Notes: generated by a model from the letters alone, not told the origin. Shown: positions 34,473-44,199, counted from the first letter of the stretch. The stretch is DNA of 64,000 bases from Jejudonia soesokkakensis (GCF_042664795.1 NZ_JBHTBN010000002.1:372001-436000), one strand, 5' to 3'. A program made the numbers and translations.

Positions 34473-36923
34473 TTAAAGTTTTTTTGCGTTTTTAACTTTT
34501 TCTTTTGTCAAAGCAAGTTCTAATACATCACTCATATCCTTTACATAATGAAACGTAAGTCCTTTTAAATATTCGGGGTTGATTTCATCAATGTCTCGCT
34601 TATTATCTGCACACAACAAAATTTCTTTAATCCGTGCTCGTTTTGCAGCCAAAATCTTTTCTTTAATTCCTCCTACAGGCAATACTTTACCACGTAAGGT
34701 AATTTCGCCCGTCATTGCGATACTCTTTTTTACTTTTCGCTGTGTAAATAGAGAAACCAAGGATGTCAACATGGTGATTCCTGCACTTGGTCCGTCTTTT
34801 GGAGTGGCCCCTTCAGGCACATGGACATGAACATTGTACTTTTCAAAAATCTCTGGAGTAAGCCCCAGCTTATCTGCATTAGATTTGATGTATTCTAGGG
34901 CTATAGTTGCCGACTCTTTCATGACTTTACCCAAGTTTCCTGTCATAGTCAAGGTTCCTTTCCCTTTTGAGAGAATGGATTCAATAAATAAAATATCTCC
35001 TCCTACCCGTGTCCAGGCTAAGCCTGTTACGACTCCTGCTACTTCATTATTTTCGTATTTATTACGTTCTAATTTTGGTGCTTTTAATGCTTCTACAATA
35101 GTATCGTTGGTCACTTTCTTATCGTATGGCTCGTCCATAGCAATTTTTGTCGCTGCGTACCGTACCATTTTAGCAATTTGCTTTTCAAGTCCGCGAACAC
35201 CACTCTCACGTGTATATCCTTCTACAATTTTTTCCAATTGTGGTTTGGCAATGGTAAGATCGTTTTTTGATAATCCGTGTTCTTTTAATTGCTTCGGAAG
35301 CAAATGCTGCTTTGCAATCTCAACTTTCTCTTCAATGGTATATCCAGATACATTAATGATTTCCATACGATCTCGCAGTGCTGGCTGAATGGTATCTAAA
35401 CGATTAGATGTTGCAATAAACATCACTTTTGAAAGGTCGTATCCTAATTCGAGGAAATTATCATAAAACGCACTGTTCTGTTCTGGATCTAACACTTCGA
35501 GCATCGCAGATGATGGGTCACCCTGACTACCGACACTTAGCTTGTCAATTTCATCTAACACAAAAACAGGATTGCTTGTTCCCGCCTTTTTTAAGCTTTT
35601 GATAATACGCCCAGGCATTGCACCAATATACGTTTTTCGGTGCCCACGAATTTCAGACTCATCACGTAAGCCCCCTAAGGACATACGTACATATTCTCTT
35701 CCTAAAGCTTCAGCGACAGATTTCCCTAAAGAAGTTTTACCAACTCCTGGAGGTCCATACAAGCAAAGAATTGGAGATTTCATATCATTCCGAAGTTTTA
35801 AAACAGCCAGATATTCTATAATACGCTGTTTAACATCGTCCAGACCATAATGATCCCGATCGAGAATTTTTCGGGCACGCTTTAAATCAAACTTATCTTT
35901 ACTAAATTCTTCCCATGGTAAATCTAGTACAAGCTCTAAATAGTTACGCTGAATGCTAAACTCAGCGACCTGCGGATTCATACGTTGTAGCTTCGAAAGT
36001 TCTTTATCAAAATGCGTTTGAACTTCTTTACTCCACTTCTTTGTTTTAGATCGTGAACGCATTTCTTCGATTTCGGCATCTGAAGATTTTCCGCCCAGCT
36101 CCTCTTGGATTGTTTTTAATTGCTGATTTAAAAAATACTCCCGCTGTTGCTGGTTGATATCACTTTGTACTTTAGACTGAATGTCATTGCGAAGTGATAA
36201 TTTTTGAACCTCAATATGCATAAAACGCAAGGTTTCTAATGCCCGTTCTTTGAGGTCATTTATTTCGAGAATTTTTTGCTTTTCGGCAACCGTAACATTT
36301 AAATTACTGGATACAAAATTGATCAAAAATGAGTTGCTCTCAATATTCTTTATGGCAAAAGATGCCTCACTTGGAATGTTAGGACTGTCTTTAATAATTT
36401 TTAGAGCAAGTTCACGAATGGATTTAATAATTTCATTAAACTCTTCATTCTCTTTGGCAGGCCTAGCTTCAGAAACAGATCTAACACGAGCTGTCAAATA
36501 CGGTTCTGAAGTAAGTACCTCTGCCACTTCAAAGCGTTTTTTCCCTTGAATGATGACAGTAGTATTTCCGTCAGGCATTTTTAAAACCCGTAGAATTTTG
36601 GCTACAGTTCCAACCGTATTAATATCTTCTACGCCGGGTTCTTCTTTGCCTTCATCTTTTTGAGAAACCACTCCAATCACTTTATTTCCTTGATTGGTTT
36701 CATTAATAAGTTTTATTGATTTATCGCGACCTGCTGTAATGGGAACCACTACACCTGGAAACAATACGGTGTTTCGTAAGGGAAGGATTGGTAAAATTTC
36801 TGGAAGTTCTTCCCGTTCCATTGCATCTTCATCTTCTGCAGACATTAATGGAATTAAATCTGCTTCGTCCTTAAGATCTTGTAGTGACAAACTGTCTAAT
36901 ACTTTTACTTTATGATGTGCCAT
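34473..36923 (-). CDS. lon: ATP-dependent Lon protease
   Basis: Cytoplasmic AAA+ serine protease that degrades damaged and regulatory proteins. It has 816 residues. The order is a LON N-terminal substrate domain (ILPLRNTVLFPGVVVP), a coiled region, Walker A GPPGVGKTSLGKS, Walker B VFVLDEIDKL, then the protease with the catalytic serine in KDGPSAGITM and lysine in GGIKEKIL. A TACTTTTG -7 box lies 26 bases upstream of the ATG, without a good -33 TTG, which would fit a heat-shock or alternative promoter. Confidence 0.97.
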   Translation of the reverse strand: MAHHKVKVLDSLSLQDLKDEADLIPLMSAEDEDAMEREELPEILPILPLRNTVLFPGVVVPITAGRDKSIKLINETNQGNKVIGVVSQKDEGKEEPGVEDINTVGTVAKILRVLKMPDGNTTVIIQGKKRFEVAEVLTSEPYLTARVRSVSEARPAKENEEFNEIIKSIRELALKIIKDSPNIPSEASFAIKNIESNSFLINFVSSNLNVTVAEKQKILEINDLKERALETLRFMHIEVQKLSLRNDIQSKVQSDINQQQREYFLNQQLKTIQEELGGKSSDAEIEEMRSRSKTKKWSKEVQTHFDKELSKLQRMNPQVAEFSIQRNYLELVLDLPWEEFSKDKFDLKRARKILDRDHYGLDDVKQRIIEYLAVLKLRNDMKSPILCLYGPPGVGKTSLGKSVAEALGREYVRMSLGGLRDESEIRGHRKTYIGAMPGRIIKSLKKAGTSNPVFVLDEIDKLSVGSQGDPSSAMLEVLDPEQNSAFYDNFLELGYDLSKVMFIATSNRLDTIQPALRDRMEIINVSGYTIEEKVEIAKQHLLPKQLKEHGLSKNDLTIAKPQLEKIVEGYTRESGVRGLEKQIAKMVRYAATKIAMDEPYDKKVTNDTIVEALKAPKLERNKYENNEVAGVVTGLAWTRVGGDILFIESILSKGKGTLTMTGNLGKVMKESATIALEYIKSNADKLGLTPEIFEKYNVHVHVPEGATPKDGPSAGITMLTSLVSLFTQRKVKKSIAMTGEITLRGKVLPVGGIKEKILAAKRARIKEILLCADNKRDIDEINPEYLKGLTFHYVKDMSDVLELALTKEKVKNAKKL

Positions 36924-36948
36924 ATATAATTGTAAGACATTGTGTCAC

Positions 36949-36956
36949 CAAAAGTA
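36949..36956 (-). promoter_or_regulatory. -7 element upstream of lon
   Basis: TACTTTTG on the minus strand, identical to the rnpB and rpsA boxes, 26 bases before the lon start. No TTG lies at the usual distance upstream. The remainder of the 263-base gap to the sigma-factor gene is AT-rich and shows nothing further. Confidence 0.45.
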
Positions 36957-37186
36957 GGCAACACCCTGCTTGTTGTATATTAAAATTTTTATAATTATTT
37001 CTGAAAATCAATTGATTAAACCACTTTCAGAAGTCTTTCAGCACATATAATTCAATAGTTGTGCCAGCAAATCCCTTTAATACCATAGTCTGGTTGAAGG
37101 TCTTTCAGAAAAAATAAAATTTTACTCCCAACTGTAACAATTTGAAAGATGCAATATCTTTATAATAACCAATCAAATTAAAAAGA

Positions 37187-37738
37187 GTGTCCCTCAAGCA
37201 ACTTGATATTACAAAATTACTCTCGCTTTGTGGCAAAGGCAATCAATTAGCCCAGTTAGAGGTGTATAATAGATATGAAAAAGCGATGTATAACGTAGCA
37301 TTCAGAATTGTAAAAGATACCGCAGAAGCCGAAGACGTCATGCAAGAATCATTTATCGCAGCATTTTCTAAACTGAAAAGTTTTAAAGGAGATGCCACTT
37401 TTGGAGCCTGGTTAAAGCGTATTGTAGTAAATAATAGTATTTCTCAATATAAAAAATCCAGCAGGTTTGTGTGTTACAATGACGAATTGCAAAAAGAAGA
37501 AGCTGTGGAAATGGAAGGAGTTTCCGAAGAAAATTACTCTTACATAAAACATACACAATTGATTGAAGGCATGGAAACCTTAAAAGCAAGTTACCGGCAG
37601 GCATTATCGCTTCATTACATAGAGGGGTATGATTATGAAGAGATTTGTGAAATATTAAACATAAGCTATGGCAATTGCAGAACCTTGATCTCTAGGGCCA
37701 AAGATAGTTTACGAAAAAAATTAGCAGTAGCATCATGA
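37187..37738 (+). CDS. ECF-type RNA polymerase sigma factor
   Basis: A 183-residue sigma-70 family protein with only regions 2 and 4. Region 2 is YNVAFRIVKDTAEAEDVMQESFIAAFSKL (residues about 35-62, shown as landmarks YNVAF and DVMQESF); region 4 is LSLHYIEGYDYEEICEILNIS near the C-terminus. The start is a GTG (37187) preceded by AAAAAGAG; there is no in-frame ATG nearby. The stop overlaps the next gene by four bases (ATGA), and that gene encodes a single-pass membrane protein, the usual place for an anti-sigma factor. Confidence 0.9.
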   Translation: MSLKQLDITKLLSLCGKGNQLAQLEVYNRYEKAMYNVAFRIVKDTAEAEDVMQESFIAAFSKLKSFKGDATFGAWLKRIVVNNSISQYKKSSRFVCYNDELQKEEAVEMEGVSEENYSYIKHTQLIEGMETLKASYRQALSLHYIEGYDYEEICEILNISYGNCRTLISRAKDSLRKKLAVAS

Positions 37739-38277
37739 AAAAAGATTTAGACACCATATTTAAAGAACTGGAAGGCAGTTTTGATGTACACGAAACTCCT
37801 TCAGGTCACCAGAGTAGATTTCTCGAAAAATTAAGTACTTCGCAAGAAGATACAAAAAAAGGAATCTCCTGGTGGAAATCCCTTTCAATAGCTGCCACCA
37901 TCGCACTATTGTTTGCGGTAGGGTATTCGCAATTACGACCTAACGCACAAAAAGCGGATCTGGCGAGTGTTTCTTCAGAAATGAAACAAACACAGTCCTT
38001 TTTTACTGGAACAATTGCTGAAGAACTCAAAACCCTTAAAAGTTTTGAAGCGCCTGAAACCAAAAAGCTGGTGGACGACGCTATGCAACAAATAGCCATC
38101 TTGGAACAGGAGTACGAGACTTTAAAAGTAGATCTCGTAGAAAGCGGAAACGACAAACGTGTCATTTACGCAATGATTACCAATTTTAAAAACAGAATAG
38201 ACTTGCTTCAACAAGTCATTCAGACCATTGAAACAATAACAAACTTTAAATCAAATGAAAATGAAATTACTATATAA
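37735..38277 (+). CDS. Putative membrane anti-sigma factor
   Basis: A 180-residue protein with a short cytoplasmic N-terminus of about 45 residues, one membrane helix (LSIAATIALLFAVGYSQL), and a helical, probably coiled-coil outer domain (IAILEQEYETLKVDLVES). It overlaps the sigma gene by four bases. Position and topology point to an anti-sigma factor, but I see no zinc-binding ZAS motif, so this is inference. The end overlaps the next gene by 23 bases. Confidence 0.65.
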   Translation: MKKDLDTIFKELEGSFDVHETPSGHQSRFLEKLSTSQEDTKKGISWWKSLSIAATIALLFAVGYSQLRPNAQKADLASVSSEMKQTQSFFTGTIAEELKTLKSFEAPETKKLVDDAMQQIAILEQEYETLKVDLVESGNDKRVIYAMITNFKNRIDLLQQVIQTIETITNFKSNENEITI

Positions 38278-39346
38278 AACTATATTACTCGTTCTGTTGT
38301 TGCCAACAATAACATTGGCTAATGATACTAATCCAAAGTGGAAACACAACAAGGAAAAAACGATAAAAAAAGAATTCAACGTCAATAAAGATGCAGGTCT
38401 TCGAGTAGATAATAGCTATGGAAACATAGACATTATTACATGGAGTGAAAATCGCACCGTCATTGAAGTTACAATTAAAGCCAGTGGAAATGACGAAGAA
38501 GCCGTACAAGAAAAACTAGAAATGACAACAGTAGAATTTACTGCCAATGGAAGTCTTGTTACTGCGAAGACCAAATTTGGCGAAAAAAGCGGAACATCTT
38601 GGAATTTATGGGGAAAGAAAAATTCTATTTCTATCGAGGTAAATTATAAGATAAAACTTCCCGTAACGAACACCGTTGATCTTGACAATTCGTATGGAAG
38701 CATAAGCATTAATAAATTAGAAGGAAATGCAAAAATTAATTGTGATTATGGTCAATTAATTATTGGTGAATTACTTGCAGAAAACAATTATATAAATTTT
38801 GATTATACAGACAAATCGACCATTCGATATATGAAAAGTGGAAAAATTGATGCTGATTATTCAGCTTTCACTTTAGATGAGACCGAAAGACTAGAGCTCG
38901 TAGCAGATTATACGCAATCACAAATTTTGAAGGTAGGAGATTTAAATTTTAATTGTGACTATGGAAAAATAAGTATTGGTGATTCTGGAGATATCCTAGG
39001 TCGTGGTGACTACTTAAATACATCGATTGGAGCTGTTAGTGGCAATCTTAATTTGAATACCGACTACGGAAGCGTTAAAGTTGATAAACTTTTAAAAAGT
39101 GCTAAGAATGTTACGATTTCGTCAGATTATACAGGCGTAAAACTCGGAATTGAAAATGGATACAATTTTGACTTTGCAATGACATTATCCTACGCAGATC
39201 TCAGCGGAAAGGACCTTGTAACGATCACAAATTCAGATAAAGGCTACACCAATAAAAAATACCTGGGATACCACGGAAGCAAAAATTCTGGAAATAAAAT
39301 GAACATAAACTCAAGTTATGGAGGAATCACATTAACCAAAAATTAA
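38255..39346 (+). CDS. Exported DUF4097-like beta-repeat protein
   Basis: A 363-residue exported protein with a signal peptide (LLYKTILLVLLLPTITLA). The body is a series of short beta units, each marked by YG, DY or SY: NSYGNIDI, NSYGSISI, CDYGQLII, ADYSAFTL, ADYTQSQI, CDYGKISI, TDYGSVKV, SDYTGVKL and SSYGGITL. This looks like a beta-solenoid of the DUF4097/DUF2807 group, function unknown. The start could be 38255 or 38261. It belongs to the sigma-factor operon and may be its output or sensor. Confidence 0.78.
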   Translation: MKMKLLYKTILLVLLLPTITLANDTNPKWKHNKEKTIKKEFNVNKDAGLRVDNSYGNIDIITWSENRTVIEVTIKASGNDEEAVQEKLEMTTVEFTANGSLVTAKTKFGEKSGTSWNLWGKKNSISIEVNYKIKLPVTNTVDLDNSYGSISINKLEGNAKINCDYGQLIIGELLAENNYINFDYTDKSTIRYMKSGKIDADYSAFTLDETERLELVADYTQSQILKVGDLNFNCDYGKISIGDSGDILGRGDYLNTSIGAVSGNLNLNTDYGSVKVDKLLKSAKNVTISSDYTGVKLGIENGYNFDFAMTLSYADLSGKDLVTITNSDKGYTNKKYLGYHGSKNSGNKMNINSSYGGITLTKN

Positions 39347-39358
39347 AAACCGACAACC

Positions 39359-40090
39359 ATGAAAAAAATAATTTTAATAATTACAGCATTTATTTGCATG
39401 ATAGGATCGTCAACAGTCCATGCACAATGGGGAAAAGATAAAAGAATCACTGGCGATGGCAATATTACCACTAAAACTATCGAAACTGAAGCATATGATA
39501 TTGTTTCTACAGTAGGTTCTATGAAGTTTGTTTTGGTACAAGGTGCCGAAGGAAAAATAACAGTGACTACAGATAAAAATTTACAGGAATATGTAAAAAT
39601 TAAATCAGGGGGTGGTGTTCTTACTGTAACTTTGGAAAATTACATCAATTACACCTCTAAGCATGGCATTGTGATCACCATTCCTGTTCAGGAAATTTCT
39701 GAAGCCTCTCTAACAGGCTCAGGAGATTTAATAGGGAAAGATACATTTTCAGCTAAAGAATTTACGACAAAATTAACGGGCTCAGGAGATATTACATTAA
39801 AAGTCAATGCCGAAAGAGTCTATAGTCAATTGACAGGGTCTGGTGACATCACTATTACTGGTTCTACCAAGTCGTTTGAAGGAAAAGTAAAAGGAAGTGG
39901 AGATCTTTTTGCAACAGACCTAACTTCCGATTCAACTGATATTACAGTTCATGGATCAGGCGATGCCGAAGTAAATGCAACACGTAATTTAAAAGCCCGA
40001 ATCACAGGTTCTGGAGGCATAATATATAGTGGCAAACCAGTAACGAAAGATACTGATGTATCGGGGTCTGGGACCATTCGGTCTTTTTAG
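39359..40090 (+). CDS. Exported DUF2807 (head GIN domain) protein with GSGD repeats
   Basis: A 243-residue exported protein with a signal peptide ending at VHAQ. From about residue 120 it repeats a unit built on GSGD about every 20 residues: LTGSGDLIG, LTGSGDITL, LTGSGDITI, VKGSGDLFA, VHGSGDAEV, then GSGG and GSGT. This is the beta-solenoid of the DUF2807 family, of unknown function, often found near sigma factors in Bacteroidota. It is the last gene of the sigma operon, before a strong terminator. Confidence 0.82.
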   Translation: MKKIILIITAFICMIGSSTVHAQWGKDKRITGDGNITTKTIETEAYDIVSTVGSMKFVLVQGAEGKITVTTDKNLQEYVKIKSGGGVLTVTLENYINYTSKHGIVITIPVQEISEASLTGSGDLIGKDTFSAKEFTTKLTGSGDITLKVNAERVYSQLTGSGDITITGSTKSFEGKVKGSGDLFATDLTSDSTDITVHGSGDAEVNATRNLKARITGSGGIIYSGKPVTKDTDVSGSGTIRSF

Positions 40091-40111
40091 GAGGTCTTCA
40101 TCAATCGATAT

Positions 40112-40147
40112 AAAAAAAGCATCTCATTTTTATGAGATGCTTTTTTT
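40112..40147. terminator. Bidirectional terminator
   Basis: Fifteen-base stem with A- and T-runs: AAAAAAAGCATCTCA (40112-40126) pairs with TGAGATGCTTTTTTT (40133-40147). It ends the forward sigma operon and the reverse lipoprotein gene that converge here. Confidence 0.93.
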
Positions 40148-40165
40148 AAAAGTCTATGTTTTAAG

Positions 40166-41152
40166 TTAAGGCATAGGATCTTCCTCAAGATAATCTACAG
40201 TAATAAATCCGTTTGAAATTTCCACAATAGTAGGGTCTGTTTCAAGAGGGTCTGTAGCTGTAAATTCAAAACTAGCTACTAGCTCCCCTGTTTCTAAATC
40301 TAAAGTAGTTATAGTAATGGTTCCTGGATTGGAAGATAAGCTAGTTTCGCTTGGCCCAGCTTTGTAAATACCAATTAATTCGGTTCCATCAGAGATCTGA
40401 ACCATCTCAAAGGTTCCTACTCCAATAGCTTCAGGAATATCTAAACGAACTGTAGCTCCAGTTGAACTTGTTGCCAGAATTTTTATGACTGGAACATCTG
40501 CAATTACAACTCTGTCCACATCCAATTCTATAATGTCAAAATTATTTGTATTTACATCACATCCAAAATTATCACTTGGCATTCCAGTTCCTTCTTCAAT
40601 AGTAAAAGGAATTTCGGCAAAAGAACCATTTGAAATTTCAATAGTTTCTGAAAGGACATTGCCATCATCGTCAACCATGGGATCTCCATTGTCATCTAAT
40701 AAGGGACGAGCTGCAGTAAAATCGAATGTTCCTGATACCAACTGAGCATCTGTATCAAATAATGAGATATTTAAAGTCCCTGAACCACCTAAAGAAACAG
40801 CGGTAGTAAATGGCACAGGATCTCCAGATGCTATATATACTGCTCCGTTTATTGAAGCCCCCCCTTGTGTAAGATTAAATCCTCCCAAGCCTCCATCTGC
40901 AACCTGCATAGCGATAGATTCTCCCTCTGTGTTTTGTCCGGAAATCACGAAGCGACCATCAGAGAAAAAAGTAGCCGAAATAGTTTCAGCAAAAAAATCT
41001 ACCTCACCAGTCATACAAACAAATTCTCCAGGTTCTGCTTCCACAACGACTTCAGTAATAAAAGTACCTTCTAAAGGTTCATTATCACAAGCAGTAAAAA
41101 ACACTAAAGACACAAAAAGAAGGGGTAATAAGAGTAGTTTATTAATTTTCAT
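40166..41152 (-). CDS. Exported lipoprotein of unknown function
   Basis: A 328-residue protein with a lipoprotein signal (FTACDNEP, cysteine about residue 22). The body is acidic and strand-rich with repeated segments that resemble each other, such as LVSGTFDFTAARPLLDDNG and ELVASFEFTATDPLETDPT, each followed by an EISNG(F/S) strand. This suggests two related beta domains. I do not recognise a named family. It is followed by the bidirectional terminator shared with the sigma operon. Confidence 0.7.
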   Translation of the reverse strand: MKINKLLLLPLLFVSLVFFTACDNEPLEGTFITEVVVEAEPGEFVCMTGEVDFFAETISATFFSDGRFVISGQNTEGESIAMQVADGGLGGFNLTQGGASINGAVYIASGDPVPFTTAVSLGGSGTLNISLFDTDAQLVSGTFDFTAARPLLDDNGDPMVDDDGNVLSETIEISNGSFAEIPFTIEEGTGMPSDNFGCDVNTNNFDIIELDVDRVVIADVPVIKILATSSTGATVRLDIPEAIGVGTFEMVQISDGTELIGIYKAGPSETSLSSNPGTITITTLDLETGELVASFEFTATDPLETDPTIVEISNGFITVDYLEEDPMP

Positions 41153-41200
41153 AGGTTAAGATTTGTATGCTACTTAAACGCAAACTTAATTAAAAATTGT

Positions 41201-42586
41201 TTATGTAGTGGTATTTTTTGGCACTCTGAAAAGAAGGAAAACTCCAATAGCAAAGAAAAGCACCAAGAAAAGGATAGAATTTCGCATGCTTCCAGTTACC
41301 TGATCAATAATACCATATAATAGCATTCCAACAACGATCCCTATTTTTTCGGCAACATCATAAAAACTAAAATAGGAAGTAGTATCTTTTGTTTGAGGCA
41401 AGAATTTTGAATAGGTGGATCGAGACAAAGATTGAATACCACCCATGACCAATCCAACGAATCCCGCAGTTATATAAAATTGTATAGGAGCCGAAATGAA
41501 ATAGGCTACAACACAAATAATTACCCAAACCAAATTTATTACAATTAGAGTAGGTATGTTACCAAATTTTGAAGATGCTCTGGAGGTTAAAACCGCTCCT
41601 ACAACTGCCACTAACTGTATGATCAAAATACTTACTATAAGACCTAAAGTTTTTTCATCGTCACCTCCCCAGCCTATTTCCTGTTCTCCAAAATAGGTTG
41701 CTACAAGCATGACTGTTTGTACTGCCATACTGTATACAAAAAATGCTGCCAAATATCTTTTTAATTTAATATTTTCTGAAAGAGAATTATAAACACTTTT
41801 CAATTCTTTAAAACCATTAAAAAGTACTTTAGTCGTTACTTTATGAGTTGTTTTGTATCCCTTCGGAAGAAAATAAAATGAATACTGAGCAAAACCAATC
41901 CACCAAATACCCACGGTAATAAAACTAACCTGCATGGCTTTAATTGAAGCTGCTCCCTTTGCTGTTTCCATAGCAGTGGCTATTTCGGCATCTGTTCCTG
42001 TGTCTGCTATAGATTGCGGAATACTAATATCAAAGCCAAACACTCCTGGAAACATCACCATGGCTAAATTGAGAATTAAAAGGATAACACTTCCAATATA
42101 TCCAAGCGAATATCCTTTTGCACTAATACGATCCTGCTGTTCTTTATGAGCAATATCTGGTAAATACGAATTGTAGAAAACCAGACTTCCCCAAAAGCCA
42201 ATCAAACCAAAAAAATAAGAAAGTAAACTTATATAGATATTTTCTAAACTAAAGAAATACAATGCAATACAAGACAATCCACCTAAATAACAGAAGAATT
42301 TCATAAAGTTCTTCTTATTACCTACATAATCTGCTACCCCCGAAAGTAATGGAGACATTATAGCGACACATAAAAAAGCTGCCGCAGTGGTATAGGTTAT
42401 TAAAGGTGTACTTCGAATGGCTCCTCCAAAAACAGTTACAGTCTCTACATTTGCTCTTGAAAATAGCGTACCGTAGAATATGGGGAAAACTGCAGAAGCA
42501 ATGACCAAACTATACACCGAATTAGCCCAGTCATAAAATGCCCATGCATTTAATAATTTTTTACTTCCTTTTGCTAGATCTGCCAT
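41201..42586 (-). CDS. MFS transporter, UMF1/Atg22-like
   Basis: A 461-residue membrane protein with about 12 transmembrane segments, starting WAFYDWANSVYSLVIASAVFP, the signature of the UMF1 (Atg22-like) branch of the major facilitator superfamily. Atg22 exports amino acids from yeast vacuoles, but substrates of bacterial members are unknown. A terminator upstream of its start separates it from the M48 protease gene, so it should have its own promoter, which I cannot identify with confidence. Confidence 0.85.
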   Translation of the reverse strand: MADLAKGSKKLLNAWAFYDWANSVYSLVIASAVFPIFYGTLFSRANVETVTVFGGAIRSTPLITYTTAAAFLCVAIMSPLLSGVADYVGNKKNFMKFFCYLGGLSCIALYFFSLENIYISLLSYFFGLIGFWGSLVFYNSYLPDIAHKEQQDRISAKGYSLGYIGSVILLILNLAMVMFPGVFGFDISIPQSIADTGTDAEIATAMETAKGAASIKAMQVSFITVGIWWIGFAQYSFYFLPKGYKTTHKVTTKVLFNGFKELKSVYNSLSENIKLKRYLAAFFVYSMAVQTVMLVATYFGEQEIGWGGDDEKTLGLIVSILIIQLVAVVGAVLTSRASSKFGNIPTLIVINLVWVIICVVAYFISAPIQFYITAGFVGLVMGGIQSLSRSTYSKFLPQTKDTTSYFSFYDVAEKIGIVVGMLLYGIIDQVTGSMRNSILFLVLFFAIGVFLLFRVPKNTTT

Positions 42587-42613
42587 AAACTAAATGAATA
42601 TCGAGAATTAAAA

Positions 42614-42633
42614 AAGCCACCCTAAGGTGGCTT
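42614..42633 (-). terminator. Terminator of the M48 protease gene
   Basis: Stem AAGCCACC / GGTGGCTT (42614-42621 with 42626-42633) with a four-base loop and a T run on the minus strand. Confidence 0.85.
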
Positions 42634-42664
42634 CTAAATTAAACATTTATATGGTAACGACTTA

Positions 42665-43486
42665 TTATTTTCTAAAAGTTGTAACTCCAAATTTTCTGGC
42701 CTCTGCTTTCGCTTCTGGCGCCCATTGTCTAATGTTTGCAATACGAGTATCGCTAGAAGGGTGTGTGCTCAAAAATTCTGGTGGGGCTCCGCCTCCTGCA
42801 TTGGCTTTCATACGTTGCCATAATTCTGCACCTACTATAGGATCATAACCGGCAATCGCCATAAGTGTTAATCCAATTCTGTCTGCTTCGGTCTCATTAC
42901 TTCTACTAAAAGGTAACATCACTCCTACTTGAGTGCCTATACCATACGCCGAATTAAATATTTGTTGGGTTTCAGGGTTTTTACTTAAGGCTACATTTCC
43001 TGCAACTGCACCAATCTGTTGTAACTGGGCTGCACTCATACGTTGTTGACCATGATTTGCTAAAGCATGAGCTACTTCATGTCCCATAATTGCAGCGACA
43101 CCTGCTTCATCTTGTGCGATAGGCATAATACCAGTATAAAAAACAATTTTTCCGCCAGGCATACACCATGCATTAACGGCTGGATCTTCCACAAGATTAT
43201 ACTCCCATCGATAATCTTGTAAATAGCCTGCATATCCATTAGCAGTTAAATAACGCTCAGAAGCAGTAGCGATCTTCTGACCTACATTTTGTATCATTTG
43301 TGACTGGGAAGTACCCTTTACCACTTTATTTTCAGAAAGGAATTGATCATATTGCTGAAACGCCATCGGGAGAATTTGTGAATTAGGTACTAATGCCAAC
43401 GTTTTTTTTCCTGTGAAAGGATTTGTAGTACATGCAAATGCAACAACAGCAATAGCGATTAGGGAAAGTATTTTTGAATATTTCAT
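42665..43486 (-). CDS. M48 family metallopeptidase, lipoprotein
   Basis: A 273-residue exported zinc protease. The lipoprotein signal ends at FACTTNP (cysteine near residue 19). The zinc motif HExxH is GHEVAHALANH (about residues 134-138) and the third-ligand region is NETEADRIGL. It resembles the BepA/LoiP type of periplasmic M48 proteases, which deal with misassembled outer-membrane proteins; lacking the C-terminal TPR of BepA it is closer to LoiP. It is a single-gene unit with its own terminator. Confidence 0.9.
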   Translation of the reverse strand: MKYSKILSLIAIAVVAFACTTNPFTGKKTLALVPNSQILPMAFQQYDQFLSENKVVKGTSQSQMIQNVGQKIATASERYLTANGYAGYLQDYRWEYNLVEDPAVNAWCMPGGKIVFYTGIMPIAQDEAGVAAIMGHEVAHALANHGQQRMSAAQLQQIGAVAGNVALSKNPETQQIFNSAYGIGTQVGVMLPFSRSNETEADRIGLTLMAIAGYDPIVGAELWQRMKANAGGGAPPEFLSTHPSSDTRIANIRQWAPEAKAEARKFGVTTFRK

Positions 43487-43619
43487 AATTGTTAGATTTT
43501 TTATTACTCTATAAAATTAAGGATTCCTGTGTTAGATTTTATTAAAATTAAGCTAAAACAAATAAGCCACTAAAAAAAATGGAACAGCTTTTGATTACTA
43601 CACTAAAAAATATAATATC

Positions 43620-44099
43620 ATGAAAAAAATATTCTTAGCACTTACAGTAATTACAGGTATAACACTCTCTTCTTGTGGAGATGAAATTATTGAAAACAAT
43701 AATTTCTTTTTAGGTCAGACTTTTGAAGTTACAACTACTCTTGATTTAAATCAAGATAATATTTACGATAGCGGAATTATTCCAATCCCAGGAAATGTCG
43801 AGGTTTTCGAATCTGATGCTATTTTGGCTTATCGCTTAGAGGAGGTTGTCAATGGAACAGACGTGTGGAGTCAATTGCCACAAAATTTCTTTTTACAAAA
43901 TGGCGATATCATTCAATATGTGTTTAATCATACCTTTGTTGATCTACAGGTCTTGATCGATGGAAACTACGACCCAATTGCTTTATCTACAGGATTTACA
44001 GACAATCAGACATTTCGTTTTGTCGTGGTGCCTTCAGAATTTGCAAACGCCAACCTTACCATGGATCAGGCAATTGAACAATTCAATCTTGAGTTCTAA
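43620..44099 (+). CDS. Small exported lipoprotein of unknown function
   Basis: A 159-residue protein with a lipoprotein signal peptide (TLSSCGDE, cysteine near residue 20). The rest is strand-rich, containing LDLNQDNIYDSGIIPIP and LPQNFFLQNGDIIQY. I know no family for it. It stands alone, followed by a structured non-coding stretch before the msrB pair. Confidence 0.65.
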   Translation: MKKIFLALTVITGITLSSCGDEIIENNNFFLGQTFEVTTTLDLNQDNIYDSGIIPIPGNVEVFESDAILAYRLEEVVNGTDVWSQLPQNFFLQNGDIIQYVFNHTFVDLQVLIDGNYDPIALSTGFTDNQTFRFVVVPSEFANANLTMDQAIEQFNLEF

Positions 44100-44124
44100 A
44101 ACTTTAAGGAATTTTTAAGGATCT

Positions 44125-44199
44125 CTTCCGTAAGGAACTAGTAAATTCAACTACTAAGCGGTGGTTAGAAAACTATTTTTTTACGGAAGTTTTCTTTTA
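44125..44199 (+). other. Structured intergenic element ahead of msrB
   Basis: A nine-base inverted repeat CTTCCGTAA (44125-44133) / TTACGGAAG (44181-44189) is separated by 47 bases that contain smaller complementary pieces (TAGTA/TACTA, CTAA/TTAG) and is followed by a T-rich run. It could be a long-loop terminator of the lipoprotein gene or a folded leader of msrB. Confidence 0.4.

Noticed and set aside
34834..35388. 184-codon forward frame opposite lon
   Set aside because: It is an antisense shadow of the conserved Lon ATPase/protease region and carries no signal of its own.
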